Positions 28,446-40,198 are shown, counted from the stretch's first letter. The stretch is 64,000 nucleotides of DNA from Candidatus Thiodiazotropha sp. (ex Codakia rugifera) (GCA_025656675.1 JAHXHN010000003.1:806001-870000); one strand, 5' to 3'. Translations and numbers: made by a program. The notes: generated by a model not told the origin, from the letters alone.

Positions 28446-28480
28446 ATTAATCCGACAGCCTAACAAGTTGTCGGATTAAT
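28446..28480. terminator. Inverted repeat after the protease gene, possible terminator
   Basis: A perfect 12-bp stem (ATTAATCCGACA, 28446-28457; TGTCGGATTAAT, 28469-28480) encloses an 11-base loop, 38 bases after the protease stop. It is followed by A residues and a G-run rather than a T-run, so it is not a textbook intrinsic terminator. Confidence 0.5.
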
Positions 28481-28569
28481 AAAAAATGGGGGGGGTAGTG
28501 AACTCTATTTTTGATGATCGATATTCATATATCCAGCTCATTGGACTAACAAACTAATGTTGTGAGTTA

Positions 28570-28716
28570 CGGGATATTGTCAGTCCAAGCCCTATTCCAG
28601 TATCAATAAAAGGAAAAATGTAAATAACTTACTTGTCATATCAATTATAACTGTAAGATGGATACATCATTCTTGTGCTTTCTAACCTGACTGGATTAAA
28701 CATATTGTCTATGAAT
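28570..28716 (-). pseudogene. Decayed fragment of a hybrid-kinase ATPase region
   Basis: Read on the minus strand, this stretch resembles pieces of the hybrid kinase gene at 36602-39496. ATAGACAATATG (encoding IDNM) and AGCACAAGAA align with its segment near 37460-37510. CATTTTTCC and ACTGGAATAGGG align with its DTGIG box (near 37255-37290), and GGGCTTGGACTGACAATATC with its GLGLAIS box (near 37150-37175). The intervening parts are deleted and the frames are broken. The DTGIG and GLGL boxes have collapsed together, as expected from deletion between similar sequences. It is a relic, not a gene. Confidence 0.7.
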
Positions 28717-29136
28717 TGTTATGTTGGAATCGGTTATTGTAGTTCGATGCGCTAGAACCGGGAAGAATTCCAGCTGCGGTGACAGATCATCATCCAACAC
28801 CGTGAGTACTTGAAAAGAGCAATCTAGGTATTGTCACCATGACAATCATGACATAGATCAATATTTCACTTATTGACAACCATTTCACATACATTTTCAA
28901 CCACGAACCCAGATTATCGCCTTCAAAATAATTCTACCAAAAGCTACCATATAGATAGTTGCTCTGGCTTTCATTAGCATAGTGACTCAAACAGAAGCGC
29001 TAGGGGTCTATCAACATTACTCTAATCTTCTCCTCCTACTTTAAAATAACCAATAATTACTTATGTTTATACATGGGTATTTATCACCAAATCCACTGGG
29101 CTCAAACTATCAGGTCGCTATGAAAGCAACCATCCC
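28717..29136. other. Intergenic region before the multi-PAS kinase
   Basis: These 420 AT-rich bases hold no supported gene. They lie beyond the kinase relic and presumably contain the promoter of the large sensor kinase; no defined sites are recognisable. Confidence 0.45.
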
Positions 29137-32100
29137 ATGAACAAGCGTCCCATTCGATCTCCGCTCAGTATCGTCTTCATCTACGCTGTGCTATCCACCT
29201 TATGGATATTGTTGTCCGATAAAGTGGTTGAGATAATTTCCAGCACCCCCAGCCAGATTACACTGATCAGCACCGCCAAGGGTTGGTTATTCATTGCCGT
29301 GACCTCACTGTTGCTGTACTGGCTGATCAAACAATATCTAACTCCTGTAGATACCCAACCGAATGCCACTAGACAGAATGTCCGTTCGATATGGTTGCCT
29401 GTTACTCTATTGACTTTTTCAATAATCACCCTGACCACAACCCTTATATATTTCACATTTCAAGAAAAAAAAGCATTCGAGATTAGAAGCCTACAGACCA
29501 TAGCAGATCTTAAAGTCGAGCAATTAGGCAATTGGCTCCAGGACCGCCAATTTGGTTCAAGGTTCATACAACTCAGCCAAGACATCCCTACAGCATTTCT
29601 TGCATGGCGAAAGAGTAATGATCCATCCGATTTACAGAAACTGGTTAGCCGCCTACAGAAGATAGAAAAAATGGGTCTGTTTGAGGGTGTCAGACTTTTA
29701 GATGGAGAGGGTAATAGTGTTTGGCGCAGTACAATGCTTCACTCACAAATAAGCACCACATCACGCAGTACTTACTTAAGCATCGCAAAATCCAACAAAA
29801 TTACACGGTTTGGTCCTTATCTGGATAAACAAGGAAAGATCTACCTGGATTATGTTGTACCATTCAATGAAGGTCCGCTAAATTTCAGTCCAATTCTGAT
29901 ATTGCATTTGGACCCCGCTTCCTCCATTTTTTCATCAATCAGCGAATGGCCAGTACCGAGTAGTAGTGGCGAGATTGTACTATTCCGTCGCGACGGGTCG
30001 GATGTGGAGTTACTGAATGCTTTGAGGCATGCGCCTCATTCCGCGATGCAGCTGCGCTGGCCTCTTTCTGATGAGAAGCATCTCGCCGTACAACTGGCTC
30101 GTGGGGATTTAGGCGTAGCCCAGGTTATCGAAGGTACGGATTACCGTGATATAGCGGTCATTGGTGTTGGCCGTAGTATCCCAAATTCCAATTGGTATCT
30201 CTTGGCAAAGATGGACTGGTCAGAACTCTATGGTGACGCACTTAGCAGTTCCGCCTGGATTGCATTAACCGGGTTGCTGGCATTATTCATGAGCATCTTC
30301 GGGCTCTATCTAATGCGCCAACGTGAGCAGCTCGCCCTGGTAAACGAATTACACGAGGCCCAGACAGAGCGATTGCAAGCAATGAGTCTAATGACCTCTA
30401 TTGCTAACAGTTCAATGGATGCCATTTATGCCAAAGACGGTGAGGGGCGGTACACCCTCTTCAATAGTCGAGCTGAGCAGATCATCGGCAAATCCAGAGA
30501 TGAGGTACTGGGTCATGATGATACGCTGCTCTTTCCTCCTGATCAGGCTGAAATGATCAAGGAGAATGACAGATCACTGGTCGAACAAGACACTATAACC
30601 ACCTTCCAGCAGGGACTGGATACCGATGAAGGCCCCGTTACCTTTTTGACGACAAAAGGTCCCCTGCGTAATGAAACCGGTGAAGTGATTGGTGTCTTTG
30701 GCATCTCTCGAGATATTACAGCGGTACACAAGATCGAGGAAGAACTTCGTGAGAAAGAGTCGCGTCTGAGAACCCTGTTTCATACCCTACCCGATCTGAT
30801 ATGGTTAAAAGATCCACAAGGTGTCTATCTTGCCTGCAATCCAGCGTTTGAACGTTTTTTTGGTGCTGCAGAAGCAGAAATACTTGGTAAAACTGACTAC
30901 GATTTCGTCGATAAAGAGCTGGCTGACTTCTTCCGTGCCAATGACCAGGCCGCCATAGCGTCAGACGGTTCCCTATCGAACAAAGAGTGGGTCACTTTTG
31001 CAGATGACAGTCGTCGCACCCTGTTGCTGACGACTAAAACCCCCTTCTTTGATGATGAGGGTACATTGATAGGCGTGCTTGGGATCGGTCGGGATATCAC
31101 ATCTCTGCATCAGACAGAAGTGGCACTGCGAGAAAGTAACGAATATTTTCGCCTCTTTTATGAGCAGGCACCTATTGCGTATCAATCACTCGACGCTGAT
31201 GGCTCAATACTGGATATTAATCCCGCATGGCTTGAGCTATTGGGATTTAGTCGAAATGACCGTGAAAAAGTAATCGGACGATCGATCAGTGATTTCATCA
31301 TCCCTGATCAACATACACTACTGGATAAGCGTTTTGGCGATTTTCTGTCAAACGGCAAGGTACATGATACTGAATATGATCTCCAGCGCATTGATGGTCG
31401 TTTGGTGACGGTCTCTGTTGATGGACAAACAGGGCATGATGCAAAGGGTAATTTCCAGCAAACCCACTGCGTACTGCATAACATCACAGAGCGTAAACAA
31501 CACGAGAGGGATGCTGAGATTCAAGCCCGCCGTGCGGCAATATTGTTGGAACTACCCCAGATTGCCGATCAGCTTGATGAGACAGCGTTCATGCAACATG
31601 GCCTTGAATTGGCAGAAGAACTGACCAGTAGTCCGATTTCCTTCATTCACTTTGTCACACACGATGAACAAAACATCGAACTGGTTACCTGGTCTAAACG
31701 TACACTGCAGCAGTATTGTCAGACCGTTCATGACAAGCACTATCCGGTCAATGAGGCCGGCATCTGGGCCGATGCATTGCGTCAACGCAAACCAGTCGTG
31801 TTCAATGACTACCAAAGCTATCCGAACAAGCACGGTTTACCTGAAGGGCATGCAAAGCTGACACGCATCATCAGCATGCCTGTAATCGAGAATGATAAGG
31901 TGGTGATGCTGGTTGGTGTGGGTAATAAGCTGGCCAATTATTCAAACCTTGACGTGGAGACCATTCAACTGATTGCCAACGAGATCTGGCACATTGTACA
32001 GAGCCAGAGATATATGGATGCATTGGCTACCAGTGAAGCTCGCTACCGCGAGCTGATTGACAATATGAGTGATGGTGTTGCGGTTTATGAAGCAGTCGAT

Positions 32101-33903
32101 GATGGACAGGACTTCATCTTCAAGGAGTATAACAAGTCAGGTGAGCGCATCGGTAAAAACTGCCGTGAAGACGTGATCGGCCGCCGCGTCACCGAGGTTT
32201 TTCCCGGTGTAAGGGAATTAGGGCTACTGACCGTTTTTCAACAGGTATGGGAGACCGGTAAGGCTGAGTACTTTCCCAGCAATGCCTACCAGGATGAACG
32301 ATTGCTAATCTGGGTTGAAAACTATGTCTACAGACTTCCCGGTGGTGAAATTGTTGCTGTTTTCAACGACATTACAGAACGCAAACAAGCCGAGGAGGCA
32401 CTCAAGGAGAGTGAGGAGAAGTATCGACTGCTCATCGAAAACCAGACAGACCTGGTGGTAAAAGTGGACTTGGATGATCGCTTTCAATTCGTCAGTCCAT
32501 CCTTTTGTAAGCTATTCGGAAAAACAGAGGATGAGCTGTTGGGTCATCCCTTTATGTCACTGGTGTATGACGATGACCGGGAAAAGACCGCAAAAGCCAT
32601 GAAGGCACTTTATCAACCGCCCTATACTGCATACCTGGAGCAGCGCGCGATGACCAAGCTGGGCTGGCGCTGGCTGGGCTGGATGGATACTGCGATACTT
32701 GATGATGACGATAAGGTAACAGCGATCATCGGTGTCGGACGTGATATCACTGATCGAATCCAGGCAATGGAAGCGCTGCAGGACAGCCAGCAACGCTATC
32801 GTTCTGTGGTAGAGGACACGCCACTCCTGATCGGCCGTTATCTGCCGGATGGAGAGATCACTTTTGTCAATAAAGCATATAGCGACTATTTCGACAGTAC
32901 ACCTGAAGTGTTGGTCGGTACGAGCTTTCTAGACCTGATCCCGAAGCAGGATCAAGAACGAGTAATGGCCAACATTCACGCACTCTCCCCGGAGGCACCC
33001 ACTCAATCCCATGAGCATCAGGTTTTCTCCCCCAGCGGTGAAATCCATTGGCAACGCTGGACTAACCGCGCCCTGTTCAGTATCCAGGGTGACGTGGTCT
33101 CATATCAGGCGATCGGGCAAGACATCACCGATCGTAAACTGGCTGAGATTGAAATACATCGCCTCAATTCCGAATTGGAAGAGCGTGTAGCCGATCGCAC
33201 CGAAGAGTTGGAGTCGGCGAACAAGGAGCTGGAGGCATTTGTCTACTCCGTCTCCCACGATCTGCGGGCACCCTTGCGGGCAGTCACCGGTTTTGCACAC
33301 ATTCTCGCCAATCGTCACCGTGACAATCTCAACGATGAAGGCCAACACTACATGGACAATGTCGTGGAAGCCGGCAACCGGATGAGTACTTTGATCGAAG
33401 ACCTCTTGCAGTACTCCAGAACCGGTCGTGGTGCTTTACAGATGCAACCGGTAGAACTGTTACCGATCATTCAAGGATTGGAAGTCACCTTTACCGAACA
33501 GATACTGACAAACCATGGAAAATTGATTGTCGATGAACCCCTCGCCGTACCGCTGGGTGATGCCACCCTAGTCGGACAGCTGTTCAGTAACTTGATTGAA
33601 AATGCGCTGACATACCACGAACCCGACACTAAACCGGTGGTAAAAGTGGCTGCGAAACGACAGGCAGATCAGGTTGTCATCACAGTCAGCGATAATGGCC
33701 TCGGTATCGCTCCGGAATACCATCAAAAGATCTTTCAGGTATTCCAGCGGCTACACAGTCAGGAGGAGTACCCAGGCACTGGGATTGGTCTGGCTATCGT
33801 GGCCAAGGCAGTACGTATGATGAATGGTGAAGTTATGGTTGAATCCACTCTGGGCGAAGGCAGCCGATTCACTATTCTATTGCCGATAGCTGAGATTCAC
33901 TGA
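29137..33903 (+). CDS. Multi-PAS/GAF membrane sensor histidine kinase
   Basis: The 1588-residue protein begins with two membrane helices (about 12-30 and 50-67), then another near 85-105, an extracytoplasmic cache-like sensor (about 110-370) and a helix near 372-392. The cytoplasmic part has three PAS domains (about 410-790), a GAF_2-like domain (about 795-965), three more PAS domains (about 970-1345), a HisKA domain with phospho-acceptor His1374 ([14 protein letters not shown]), and an HATPase domain ([25 protein letters not shown]). It has no receiver of its own. The stand-alone receiver encoded 100 bases downstream is the obvious partner. The stimulus cannot be read from sequence; the many PAS domains suggest several inputs, possibly redox or oxygen. 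Confidence 0.9.
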   Translation: MNKRPIRSPLSIVFIYAVLSTLWILLSDKVVEIISSTPSQITLISTAKGWLFIAVTSLLLYWLIKQYLTPVDTQPNATRQNVRSIWLPVTLLTFSIITLTTTLIYFTFQEKKAFEIRSLQTIADLKVEQLGNWLQDRQFGSRFIQLSQDIPTAFLAWRKSNDPSDLQKLVSRLQKIEKMGLFEGVRLLDGEGNSVWRSTMLHSQISTTSRSTYLSIAKSNKITRFGPYLDKQGKIYLDYVVPFNEGPLNFSPILILHLDPASSIFSSISEWPVPSSSGEIVLFRRDGSDVELLNALRHAPHSAMQLRWPLSDEKHLAVQLARGDLGVAQVIEGTDYRDIAVIGVGRSIPNSNWYLLAKMDWSELYGDALSSSAWIALTGLLALFMSIFGLYLMRQREQLALVNELHEAQTERLQAMSLMTSIANSSMDAIYAKDGEGRYTLFNSRAEQIIGKSRDEVLGHDDTLLFPPDQAEMIKENDRSLVEQDTITTFQQGLDTDEGPVTFLTTKGPLRNETGEVIGVFGISRDITAVHKIEEELREKESRLRTLFHTLPDLIWLKDPQGVYLACNPAFERFFGAAEAEILGKTDYDFVDKELADFFRANDQAAIASDGSLSNKEWVTFADDSRRTLLLTTKTPFFDDEGTLIGVLGIGRDITSLHQTEVALRESNEYFRLFYEQAPIAYQSLDADGSILDINPAWLELLGFSRNDREKVIGRSISDFIIPDQHTLLDKRFGDFLSNGKVHDTEYDLQRIDGRLVTVSVDGQTGHDAKGNFQQTHCVLHNITERKQHERDAEIQARRAAILLELPQIADQLDETAFMQHGLELAEELTSSPISFIHFVTHDEQNIELVTWSKRTLQQYCQTVHDKHYPVNEAGIWADALRQRKPVVFNDYQSYPNKHGLPEGHAKLTRIISMPVIENDKVVMLVGVGNKLANYSNLDVETIQLIANEIWHIVQSQRYMDALATSEARYRELIDNMSDGVAVYEAVDDGQDFIFKEYNKSGERIGKNCREDVIGRRVTEVFPGVRELGLLTVFQQVWETGKAEYFPSNAYQDERLLIWVENYVYRLPGGEIVAVFNDITERKQAEEALKESEEKYRLLIENQTDLVVKVDLDDRFQFVSPSFCKLFGKTEDELLGHPFMSLVYDDDREKTAKAMKALYQPPYTAYLEQRAMTKLGWRWLGWMDTAILDDDDKVTAIIGVGRDITDRIQAMEALQDSQQRYRSVVEDTPLLIGRYLPDGEITFVNKAYSDYFDSTPEVLVGTSFLDLIPKQDQERVMANIHALSPEAPTQSHEHQVFSPSGEIHWQRWTNRALFSIQGDVVSYQAIGQDITDRKLAEIEIHRLNSELEERVADRTEELESANKELEAFVYSVSHDLRAPLRAVTGFAHILANRHRDNLNDEGQHYMDNVVEAGNRMSTLIEDLLQYSRTGRGALQMQPVELLPIIQGLEVTFTEQILTNHGKLIVDEPLAVPLGDATLVGQLFSNLIENALTYHEPDTKPVVKVAAKRQADQVVITVSDNGLGIAPEYHQKIFQVFQRLHSQEEYPGTGIGLAIVAKAVRMMNGEVMVESTLGEGSRFTILLPIAEIH

Positions 33904-34003
33904 ATATCTGTAGGGTGAACACAGGAAGCTTCTCAGTTGACAGTCAGGGCAAGGATACTACAGGCTACCAGTGTAACAGCGCTTAACAAGAAAGGGTTCG
34001 GAT

Positions 34004-34468
34004 ATGAGTAAATCCGCAACAATATTACTGATTGATGACAGTCGTATGGACGTCGAGCTCACACTCGACGCCTTCAATGAAGCACGCCTTTCCAATCGGG
34101 TTGAAGTGGCCTACAACGGTCAACAGGCACTGGACTATCTGTACGGTGTGGATGCCTATGTTGATCGTGCTCAATACCCGCTGCCTGATCTGATTCTGCT
34201 GGATTTGAAAATGCCGGGTATCGATGGTTTTGAGGTGTTGAAGAGGATCAAGGATACACCATTGATAAAACGCATACCGGTGGTTATTCTTACCTCTTCA
34301 AAGGAAGAGGGTGATCGGGCACTCTCCTATGACATCGGCGCAAACTCCTATCTGGTCAAACCGGTAGCATTCACAGGTTTTGTCGATGTAGTCCGCCAGA
34401 TTGAAGACTATTGGCTTACACTCAACGTAGGAGCAACGATGATGGATACCGGATCACCCGGATCCTGA
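34004..34468 (+). CDS. Single-domain response regulator (Rcp1/CheY-like)
   Basis: The 154-residue protein is a lone receiver domain: ILLIDDSRMD at the start, phospho-acceptor Asp67 (LILLDLKMPG), VVILTSS and the conserved Lys in VKPV. The insert LYGVDAYVDRAQYPLPD is typical of Rcp1-type receivers that partner phytochrome-like or multi-PAS kinases. It has no output domain, so it should relay phosphate from the upstream kinase to another protein or act by protein contact. The next gene starts two bases after its stop, forming a kinase-receiver-effector operon. Confidence 0.92.
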   Translation: MSKSATILLIDDSRMDVELTLDAFNEARLSNRVEVAYNGQQALDYLYGVDAYVDRAQYPLPDLILLDLKMPGIDGFEVLKRIKDTPLIKRIPVVILTSSKEEGDRALSYDIGANSYLVKPVAFTGFVDVVRQIEDYWLTLNVGATMMDTGSPGS

Positions 34469-34470
34469 TT

Positions 34471-36543
34471 ATGACAATACAGGTATTGATCGTCGAAGAT
34501 TTGTCCTATGATGCGGAACTGATGGCTCTGCGTCTCAAGGATGAGGGCATCGACCTCAACTACCAGCGTGTACAGGGAGAGGCCGCCTATCTGGAAGCCC
34601 TCACCAATCGCCCTGACCTGATCCTCTGTGACTGGCACCTACCCCAATTCAGTGGTCAACGTGCATTGTCACTGCTCAAAGAGCGTGATCTGGAGATACC
34701 CTTCATCATCGTTTCCGGCGGTATCGGTGAAGAAGCTGCCATCGATGCCCTGCGCCAGGGTGCTAATGATTATGTGTTGAAAGACCGCCCTGCCCGCCTG
34801 GGTGAAGCGGTAAGACGAGTCCTGGACGACCAGCGACTTAGAAAGGACCACGAGCAAGCCCAGGAAATGCTGCGCCTGGCTGAGCGGGCATTTCAGAACA
34901 CTGCCGAGGGAATTTCCGTTACGGATGTGGATGGTCACATTGTTTCAGTGAATCCTGCTTTTGAAAGCATCACCGGTTACAGTGCTGCAGAAGCGTTAGG
35001 TGAAAATCCCCGGATACTTAAATCGGGTCATCACGATTCAGCCTTTTACAGGGATATGTGGAGCACCTTGATAAAGACCGGACATTGGCGGGGTGAGATC
35101 TGGAATCGGCGCAAAAACGGGGATGTTTATCCTGAGTGGCTCACCATCAGTGCAGTCAAAGACAAACTTGGACAGACAACCCACTATGTGGGTGTCTTCA
35201 GCGACATAACCCAAATTAAAGAAGCACAGGACCAGATCAATTTCCTGGCCCACCATGATGCCTTGACACAGTTACCCAACCGAGCCTTGTTCCATGAGCG
35301 CTTCAATCATGCCTTGACACATGCGCAACGGGAAAAGGGTTCGCTAGCCTTGCTGTTTATAGATCTGGATCGTTTTAAAACAGTCAACGATTCTCTCGGG
35401 CACCCAATCGGCGACAAGGTGCTACTGGAAGTCAGTAAACGCATGAATGATGCAATACGTGCCAGCGATACACTGGCACGCTTAGGAGGTGACGAATTCA
35501 TACTGCTGCTGGAGGAGGAAACCAGTGTCCAGCACGCCGCAGTGGTGGCGCGAAAATTGATGGACATGTTCTCAAATCCAATGATGATTGGTATACATGA
35601 GTTGGTGGTAACCGCCAGCATCGGTATTACGCTATATCCCAATGATGGTGATGATCCCGACATCCTTATTCGCCACGCAGACCGAGCCATGTATGAGGCG
35701 AAACAGCAAGGCAGAAATACCTATCGATTCTTCACAAAGGCGTTGACTGAGGGTGCATTTGAACGCCTGATGATGGAAAACGACCTGCGTCGCGCAGTCT
35801 GTCGAGGAGAATTGAAGTTACACTATCAGCCTCAGGTGGATTTAAACAACCAACAACTGCTGGGGGTTGAAGCCCTGGTTCGCTGGCTACACCCCAAGCA
35901 GGGCTTGATCACACCAAATCTTTTTATCGAACTGGCTGAGGAGATAGGTATTATTGGTGAAATTAGTACATGGGTTCTGCACACCGCCTGCCATCAAATA
36001 GCTAAATGGGATCAGATTGGTTTTAATGTACCCCGTGTTGCTGTCAATCTTTCGGTACAGCAGATTGATCGCGAAGGACTTGTCACGACGGTATCAGATG
36101 AGTTAAGCAAGGCCGGCTTACTGCCAAAACGCCTGGAATTGGAAGTTACTGAATCGATGTTAATGAGAGATCCAGACCTGAGTCGATCAGTACTCAGCGA
36201 ACTCAGAGATTTAGGTGTAAAGTTCTCGGTAGATGACTTCGGTACCGGTTACTCAAGTTTGGCCTATCTTAAACTCCTCCCCTTGGACAGACTAAAAATC
36301 GATCAATCTTTCGTTCGTGACATTGGTCATGATGAGAATGACGAGACCATCGTCCGCGCAGTTATTGCATTATCAAAAAGTTTGGGACTGGAAGCGATTG
36401 CTGAAGGGGTGGAAGAAGAAAGTCAGGCCAATTTCCTGCTACAGGCGGGTTGTAATCTTGCTCAGGGATTCCTCTATAGTCGTCCCCTCCCTGCCGATGA
36501 AATCTATCAAAACTGGGCTCATAAGCAAGAGACTACCACATAA
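34471..36543 (+). CDS. Response regulator with PAS, GGDEF and EAL domains
   Basis: The 690-residue cytoplasmic protein has a receiver (about 1-120: VLIVEDLSYDAELM, LILCDWHLPQFSG), PAS (about 135-260), GGDEF (about 265-425, RLGGDEFILL intact) and EAL (about 440-685, GVEALVRWLHP, DDFGTGYSSLAYL, AEGVEE intact). It can probably both make and degrade c-di-GMP under control of phosphorylation. The receiver has Lys in VLKDRP rather than the common VxKP. The ATG at 34471 directly follows the stop of the receiver gene, indicating coupling; a longer in-frame start would overlap that gene without a ribosome site. Confidence 0.92.
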   Translation: MTIQVLIVEDLSYDAELMALRLKDEGIDLNYQRVQGEAAYLEALTNRPDLILCDWHLPQFSGQRALSLLKERDLEIPFIIVSGGIGEEAAIDALRQGANDYVLKDRPARLGEAVRRVLDDQRLRKDHEQAQEMLRLAERAFQNTAEGISVTDVDGHIVSVNPAFESITGYSAAEALGENPRILKSGHHDSAFYRDMWSTLIKTGHWRGEIWNRRKNGDVYPEWLTISAVKDKLGQTTHYVGVFSDITQIKEAQDQINFLAHHDALTQLPNRALFHERFNHALTHAQREKGSLALLFIDLDRFKTVNDSLGHPIGDKVLLEVSKRMNDAIRASDTLARLGGDEFILLLEEETSVQHAAVVARKLMDMFSNPMMIGIHELVVTASIGITLYPNDGDDPDILIRHADRAMYEAKQQGRNTYRFFTKALTEGAFERLMMENDLRRAVCRGELKLHYQPQVDLNNQQLLGVEALVRWLHPKQGLITPNLFIELAEEIGIIGEISTWVLHTACHQIAKWDQIGFNVPRVAVNLSVQQIDREGLVTTVSDELSKAGLLPKRLELEVTESMLMRDPDLSRSVLSELRDLGVKFSVDDFGTGYSSLAYLKLLPLDRLKIDQSFVRDIGHDENDETIVRAVIALSKSLGLEAIAEGVEEESQANFLLQAGCNLAQGFLYSRPLPADEIYQNWAHKQETTT

Positions 36544-36601
36544 ACCAATCAGGTTAGATTCGGAGAGATGCAAATTATATGGCCTGCTTTTTTTGGCTGG
36601 A

Positions 36602-39496
36602 CTATGAGTAAGTATCAGACTTTATCCATTTAGCCATAGTCACGAACATATCATCAGGATCGACCGGCTTGGCAATATAATCATTCATGCCAACTGCCAG
36701 CGCTTTTTCCTTATCCCCCCGCATGGTATTAGCCGTCATGGCAATGATAGGTAAAATACCATACTTTTCCTGCTGGCGAATGATAGCCGTTGCTTCATAA
36801 CCATCCATGACAGGCATCTGACAATCCATTAATATGCCATCAAAGTGTTGGTCTGCAAGCAAGTTCAACGCTTCCTTCCCGTTACTGGCTGTTTCCACCA
36901 AAATGTTATTGATTACACACAGCTCCTTAGCAAGTTCCTGGTTGAGCTCGTTATCTTCAACAAGCAGTATTTTGACACCACGAAGCTGGGCAATAGCCCG
37001 GTTAACCAATTCAGCCTGATTATCATCTGTTTTCTTGTCTTGAACACTATCCATCTGTTTTTGCAAACAAACCGTAAAATGAAAAGTACTTCCTGTATTC
37101 TCGCTACTTTCGGCCCATATTTTTCCTCTCATCAACTCAGTGAGCTTTTGGGAAATTGCCAATCCTAGCCCTGTTCCGCCATATTGTCTTGTTGTAGAGG
37201 CATCAGCCTGATTGAAGGAACGAAACAACATTTTCTGCTGCTTCGGCGACATCCCTATTCCAGTGTCATTTACGGAAAAATGTAAAATAGCTTCCTGCTC
37301 ATACTCCTCTTGTAATGCAATATATACAGATACAGTACTTCCTTCATGACTAAATTTTACGGCATTATCGGCAAGATTGGTTAAGACCTGACTAAGGCGC
37401 AATTGATCTCCAATAAGTTTTTTCGGAACATTCTGGTCAATTTTTACGGCAAGGTGGATGCTTCTTTCTTGTGCTTTTAACCTGACCAGGTTAACCATAT
37501 TGTCTATGACTTTTTTAAGTTGAAAATTGTTTTCTTCAAGCTCAATTTTTCCGGCTTCTATTTTTGAAAAATCGAGAATATCATTAATGATACCAAGTAG
37601 ATTTTTAGCTGATTGATGAGCCTTTGTGACGTAATTCTTTTGCTTGTCATTCAGTTCAGTTTGCAATGCCAGATGCGTCATCCCGGTAATGCCATTCATA
37701 GGTGTACGTATTTCATGAGACATATTGGCAAGAAATAAACTTTTGGCCTGATTGGCTTCTTCTGCTTCCCTCTTAGCCACTTCGAGCTCAAACGTACGTT
37801 TAGTAACTAGTTCCTCTAGCCTTAGTCTGTGTTGGTTGAGTTCATTTTCGGAATGTACACGTTCCATGATAATACCCGCTAACCTTGCTGCTGATTTAAG
37901 GTCGAATAATTCATTTTCATTGGGTAGTACAGGATAATTGTGGTACATACCGAATGCACCCAATACTTTACCTGATGAATTTTTAATCGGCTCAGACCAG
38001 CAGCTTCGCAAACCATGCGGAATGGCAACATGCTTGATCTTTGCCCATTTAGGATCAGTATCAATATCCTCGACAAGCACACGTTTTCCGGTATATGTGG
38101 ATGTTCCACATGAGCCAACACTGGGACCGTACTCAAGGCCATGTATGGCATCACAATACGCCTTCGGCAGACTTGGCGCACCGCCATGCAAAAGCTTATT
38201 GTGATGTAATTCAAGCATTGAACATCGCATCCCTGGATGACGTTCCTCATACATTAATGCGATTGCATCGTAGATTTCCGATGCAGGTCGCCCCGTTGCA
38301 ATCATTTCAAGAATCTCATTATTTCTTTGGATAAAATTCTCTGTTTTTTTGCGTTCGGTAATATCAACATGAGTACCAATCAGGCGATCAGGTTTACCAT
38401 CACGATATGTCAGATAAGCCCGGGACAAAACAACAACTTCATGGCCTTCTTTGTGATGCATACGCATTTCTACTTCAAATGCTTCAGACTTACCCGTTAA
38501 ACAATCTTCTACCTTGTCAAGCACCCAATCCTTATCATCTTGATGAACCAGGGTTTTCCAGGTATCCAAACTATTATCCAGTTCAGACTCTTCGAAACCC
38601 AGCATGTTTTTCCAGCGGGGTGAGTAATAGACTTTATCTGTTTCCAAGCTCCAGTCCCATAACCCATCATTGGCACCACACATTGCGAGCGAAAACCGCT
38701 CTTCACTTTTTTTAAGATTCTCCTCTGCTTCCCTCCGTTCAGTAATATTATGTCCAATTCCGAGTACGCCAATCAGCCCTCCTGTATCATCGAGCATGGG
38801 TGTCTTGGTTGTTTCCAACAGCTCTCTATGGCCATCATTTGCAAATGTAATACACTCTTCATTAACTGAAGGTGCGCCCTTCGCCATCGCCTTTTTATCG
38901 TGCTCTCTGAAAGAATCCGCAAGATCTGAATCAACAAAATCATAATCGGTCTTTCCCACAATATCTGCTTCTGACGCACCAAAAAATGCTTCAAATCGAT
39001 CATTGCAGGCAAGATAAATTCCATCCGGATCTTTTAACCAAACCAAGTCGGGCAATGAGTGAATAATTGTGTTTCGAAAACCGATTTCTTTTTTTAGTTC
39101 ACGTTTAACTGCTTCAGCAGTAGTGACATCTCGAAAACTCCAGACCCTTGCACATACCTTGTCACTCAGGTACATCGGCCGAGAAAAGCGTTCAAAAACA
39201 CGTCCATCCTTAAATGCCAATGTATCGAAGCTTTCGGCATTCGGGGTGTTATATAATTCGATAACCTTGTTGAGGAACTGTTGAGGATCGGATATTTGAT
39301 TGAGTACGAAATTCAGAAGCGCATCATCATCATCAGTCTCAAGCAGCGTAGCAGGTATATTCCATAACTCTGCAAAACGGGAATTATGCTTGATGACTTT
39401 TCTGTCTGTGTCTATTACCAGTATTCCGTCGTCAGTTGCTTCAAGAACAGCCTCAGCTAATGACTCAGAAAACAATTTTTCAGAAAACTCGCCCAA
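36602..39496 (-). CDS. Hybrid sensor histidine kinase with PAS, GAF and receiver
   Basis: The 964-residue protein has no clear membrane helix. It carries three PAS domains (about 10-125, 140-260, 265-390), a GAF domain (about 400-560, with GSCGTSTYTGKRVLVEDIDT), HisKA with His594 (MSHEIRTPMNG), HATPase (NLADNAVKF, DTGIGMSP, GTGLGLAIS) and a C-terminal receiver with Asp891 (LMDCQMPVMDG) and KP. No phosphotransfer (HPt) domain is fused, so a separate HPt or phosphorelay partner is likely. It converges on the c-di-GMP operon at 29137-36543. A degraded homologous fragment lies at 28570-28716. Confidence 0.92.
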   Translation of the reverse strand: MGEFSEKLFSESLAEAVLEATDDGILVIDTDRKVIKHNSRFAELWNIPATLLETDDDDALLNFVLNQISDPQQFLNKVIELYNTPNAESFDTLAFKDGRVFERFSRPMYLSDKVCARVWSFRDVTTAEAVKRELKKEIGFRNTIIHSLPDLVWLKDPDGIYLACNDRFEAFFGASEADIVGKTDYDFVDSDLADSFREHDKKAMAKGAPSVNEECITFANDGHRELLETTKTPMLDDTGGLIGVLGIGHNITERREAEENLKKSEERFSLAMCGANDGLWDWSLETDKVYYSPRWKNMLGFEESELDNSLDTWKTLVHQDDKDWVLDKVEDCLTGKSEAFEVEMRMHHKEGHEVVVLSRAYLTYRDGKPDRLIGTHVDITERKKTENFIQRNNEILEMIATGRPASEIYDAIALMYEERHPGMRCSMLELHHNKLLHGGAPSLPKAYCDAIHGLEYGPSVGSCGTSTYTGKRVLVEDIDTDPKWAKIKHVAIPHGLRSCWSEPIKNSSGKVLGAFGMYHNYPVLPNENELFDLKSAARLAGIIMERVHSENELNQHRLRLEELVTKRTFELEVAKREAEEANQAKSLFLANMSHEIRTPMNGITGMTHLALQTELNDKQKNYVTKAHQSAKNLLGIINDILDFSKIEAGKIELEENNFQLKKVIDNMVNLVRLKAQERSIHLAVKIDQNVPKKLIGDQLRLSQVLTNLADNAVKFSHEGSTVSVYIALQEEYEQEAILHFSVNDTGIGMSPKQQKMLFRSFNQADASTTRQYGGTGLGLAISQKLTELMRGKIWAESSENTGSTFHFTVCLQKQMDSVQDKKTDDNQAELVNRAIAQLRGVKILLVEDNELNQELAKELCVINNILVETASNGKEALNLLADQHFDGILMDCQMPVMDGYEATAIIRQQEKYGILPIIAMTANTMRGDKEKALAVGMNDYIAKPVDPDDMFVTMAKWIKSDTYS

Positions 39497-40053
39497 ACCA
39501 TTACCCCTTTTTTGCTAAGTATATATTAAATATTTTATGCGCTTAAAAGTATTAATAAATAAGAAATAAAGTTTTGAAAAAGACTATTGTGAAATCGCTG
39601 GAATATTCATCTCTAAACTGACTGCTGAGTTTTGAACTGTATGCTATGGGTTTGGGACTGCCTTAACTGAATTAACTTCAGCTACCCACGCTTTACGCCG
39701 ATCGTACTCATACCTTGCCTGTCAGCCCGGACTCTGTTCAGTCGGGATGGCTTTAGTCCAGAGGCGGGAACAGGCCACATCGCCTTGACTGATGAGCATA
39801 GCAATAAGCCAGACTGTACTCTCAACAAAAGCGCCTATCACCTAGTTCATTGTAGCTGATTTGACCTTCTCGTTAGCTGATTGAGGGGGTATTCGGAAAA
39901 TCGATGAAGTTAGTACACCGTGCGATTTTTTCTTATGTGTCTTTAACACAGCGCTTTACTGATTGCAGACAAAAAAGGGCTCAATGAAGGAGAATGGCCA
40001 TTCCTACCGATATGTACTGGGTAACGAGAATCAAACATTCGAATGGCTGCCAC
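39497..40053. other. Intergenic region without recognised genes
   Basis: These 557 bases between the hybrid kinase start and the tRNA-Val terminator hold no supported gene. The middle part (39660-39900) has a GC content and composition unlike its AT-rich flanks and could be remnant coding DNA, but I cannot identify a source. Confidence 0.4.
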
Positions 40054-40079
40054 AAAAAAACCCCACTGTGACAGTGAGG
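40054..40079 (-). terminator. Rho-independent terminator after tRNA-Val
   Basis: On the minus strand an 8-bp stem (CCTCACTG/CAGTGGGG, one G-T pair) with a 3-base loop is followed by seven T residues. It lies about 40 bases beyond the CCA end of the tRNA-Val gene and should terminate that transcript. Confidence 0.85.
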
Positions 40080-40121
40080 CCTTTTGAAAGGAAGCTAGTC
40101 AACCTAACTCCTTGATTTATT

Positions 40122-40198
<77 letters not shown>

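Noticed and set aside
34004-34468. Phytochrome system (Rcp1-type receiver with multi-PAS kinase)
   Set aside because: The kinase has no recognisable bilin-binding PAS-GAF-PHY core or conserved chromophore cysteine, and no haem oxygenase is nearby.
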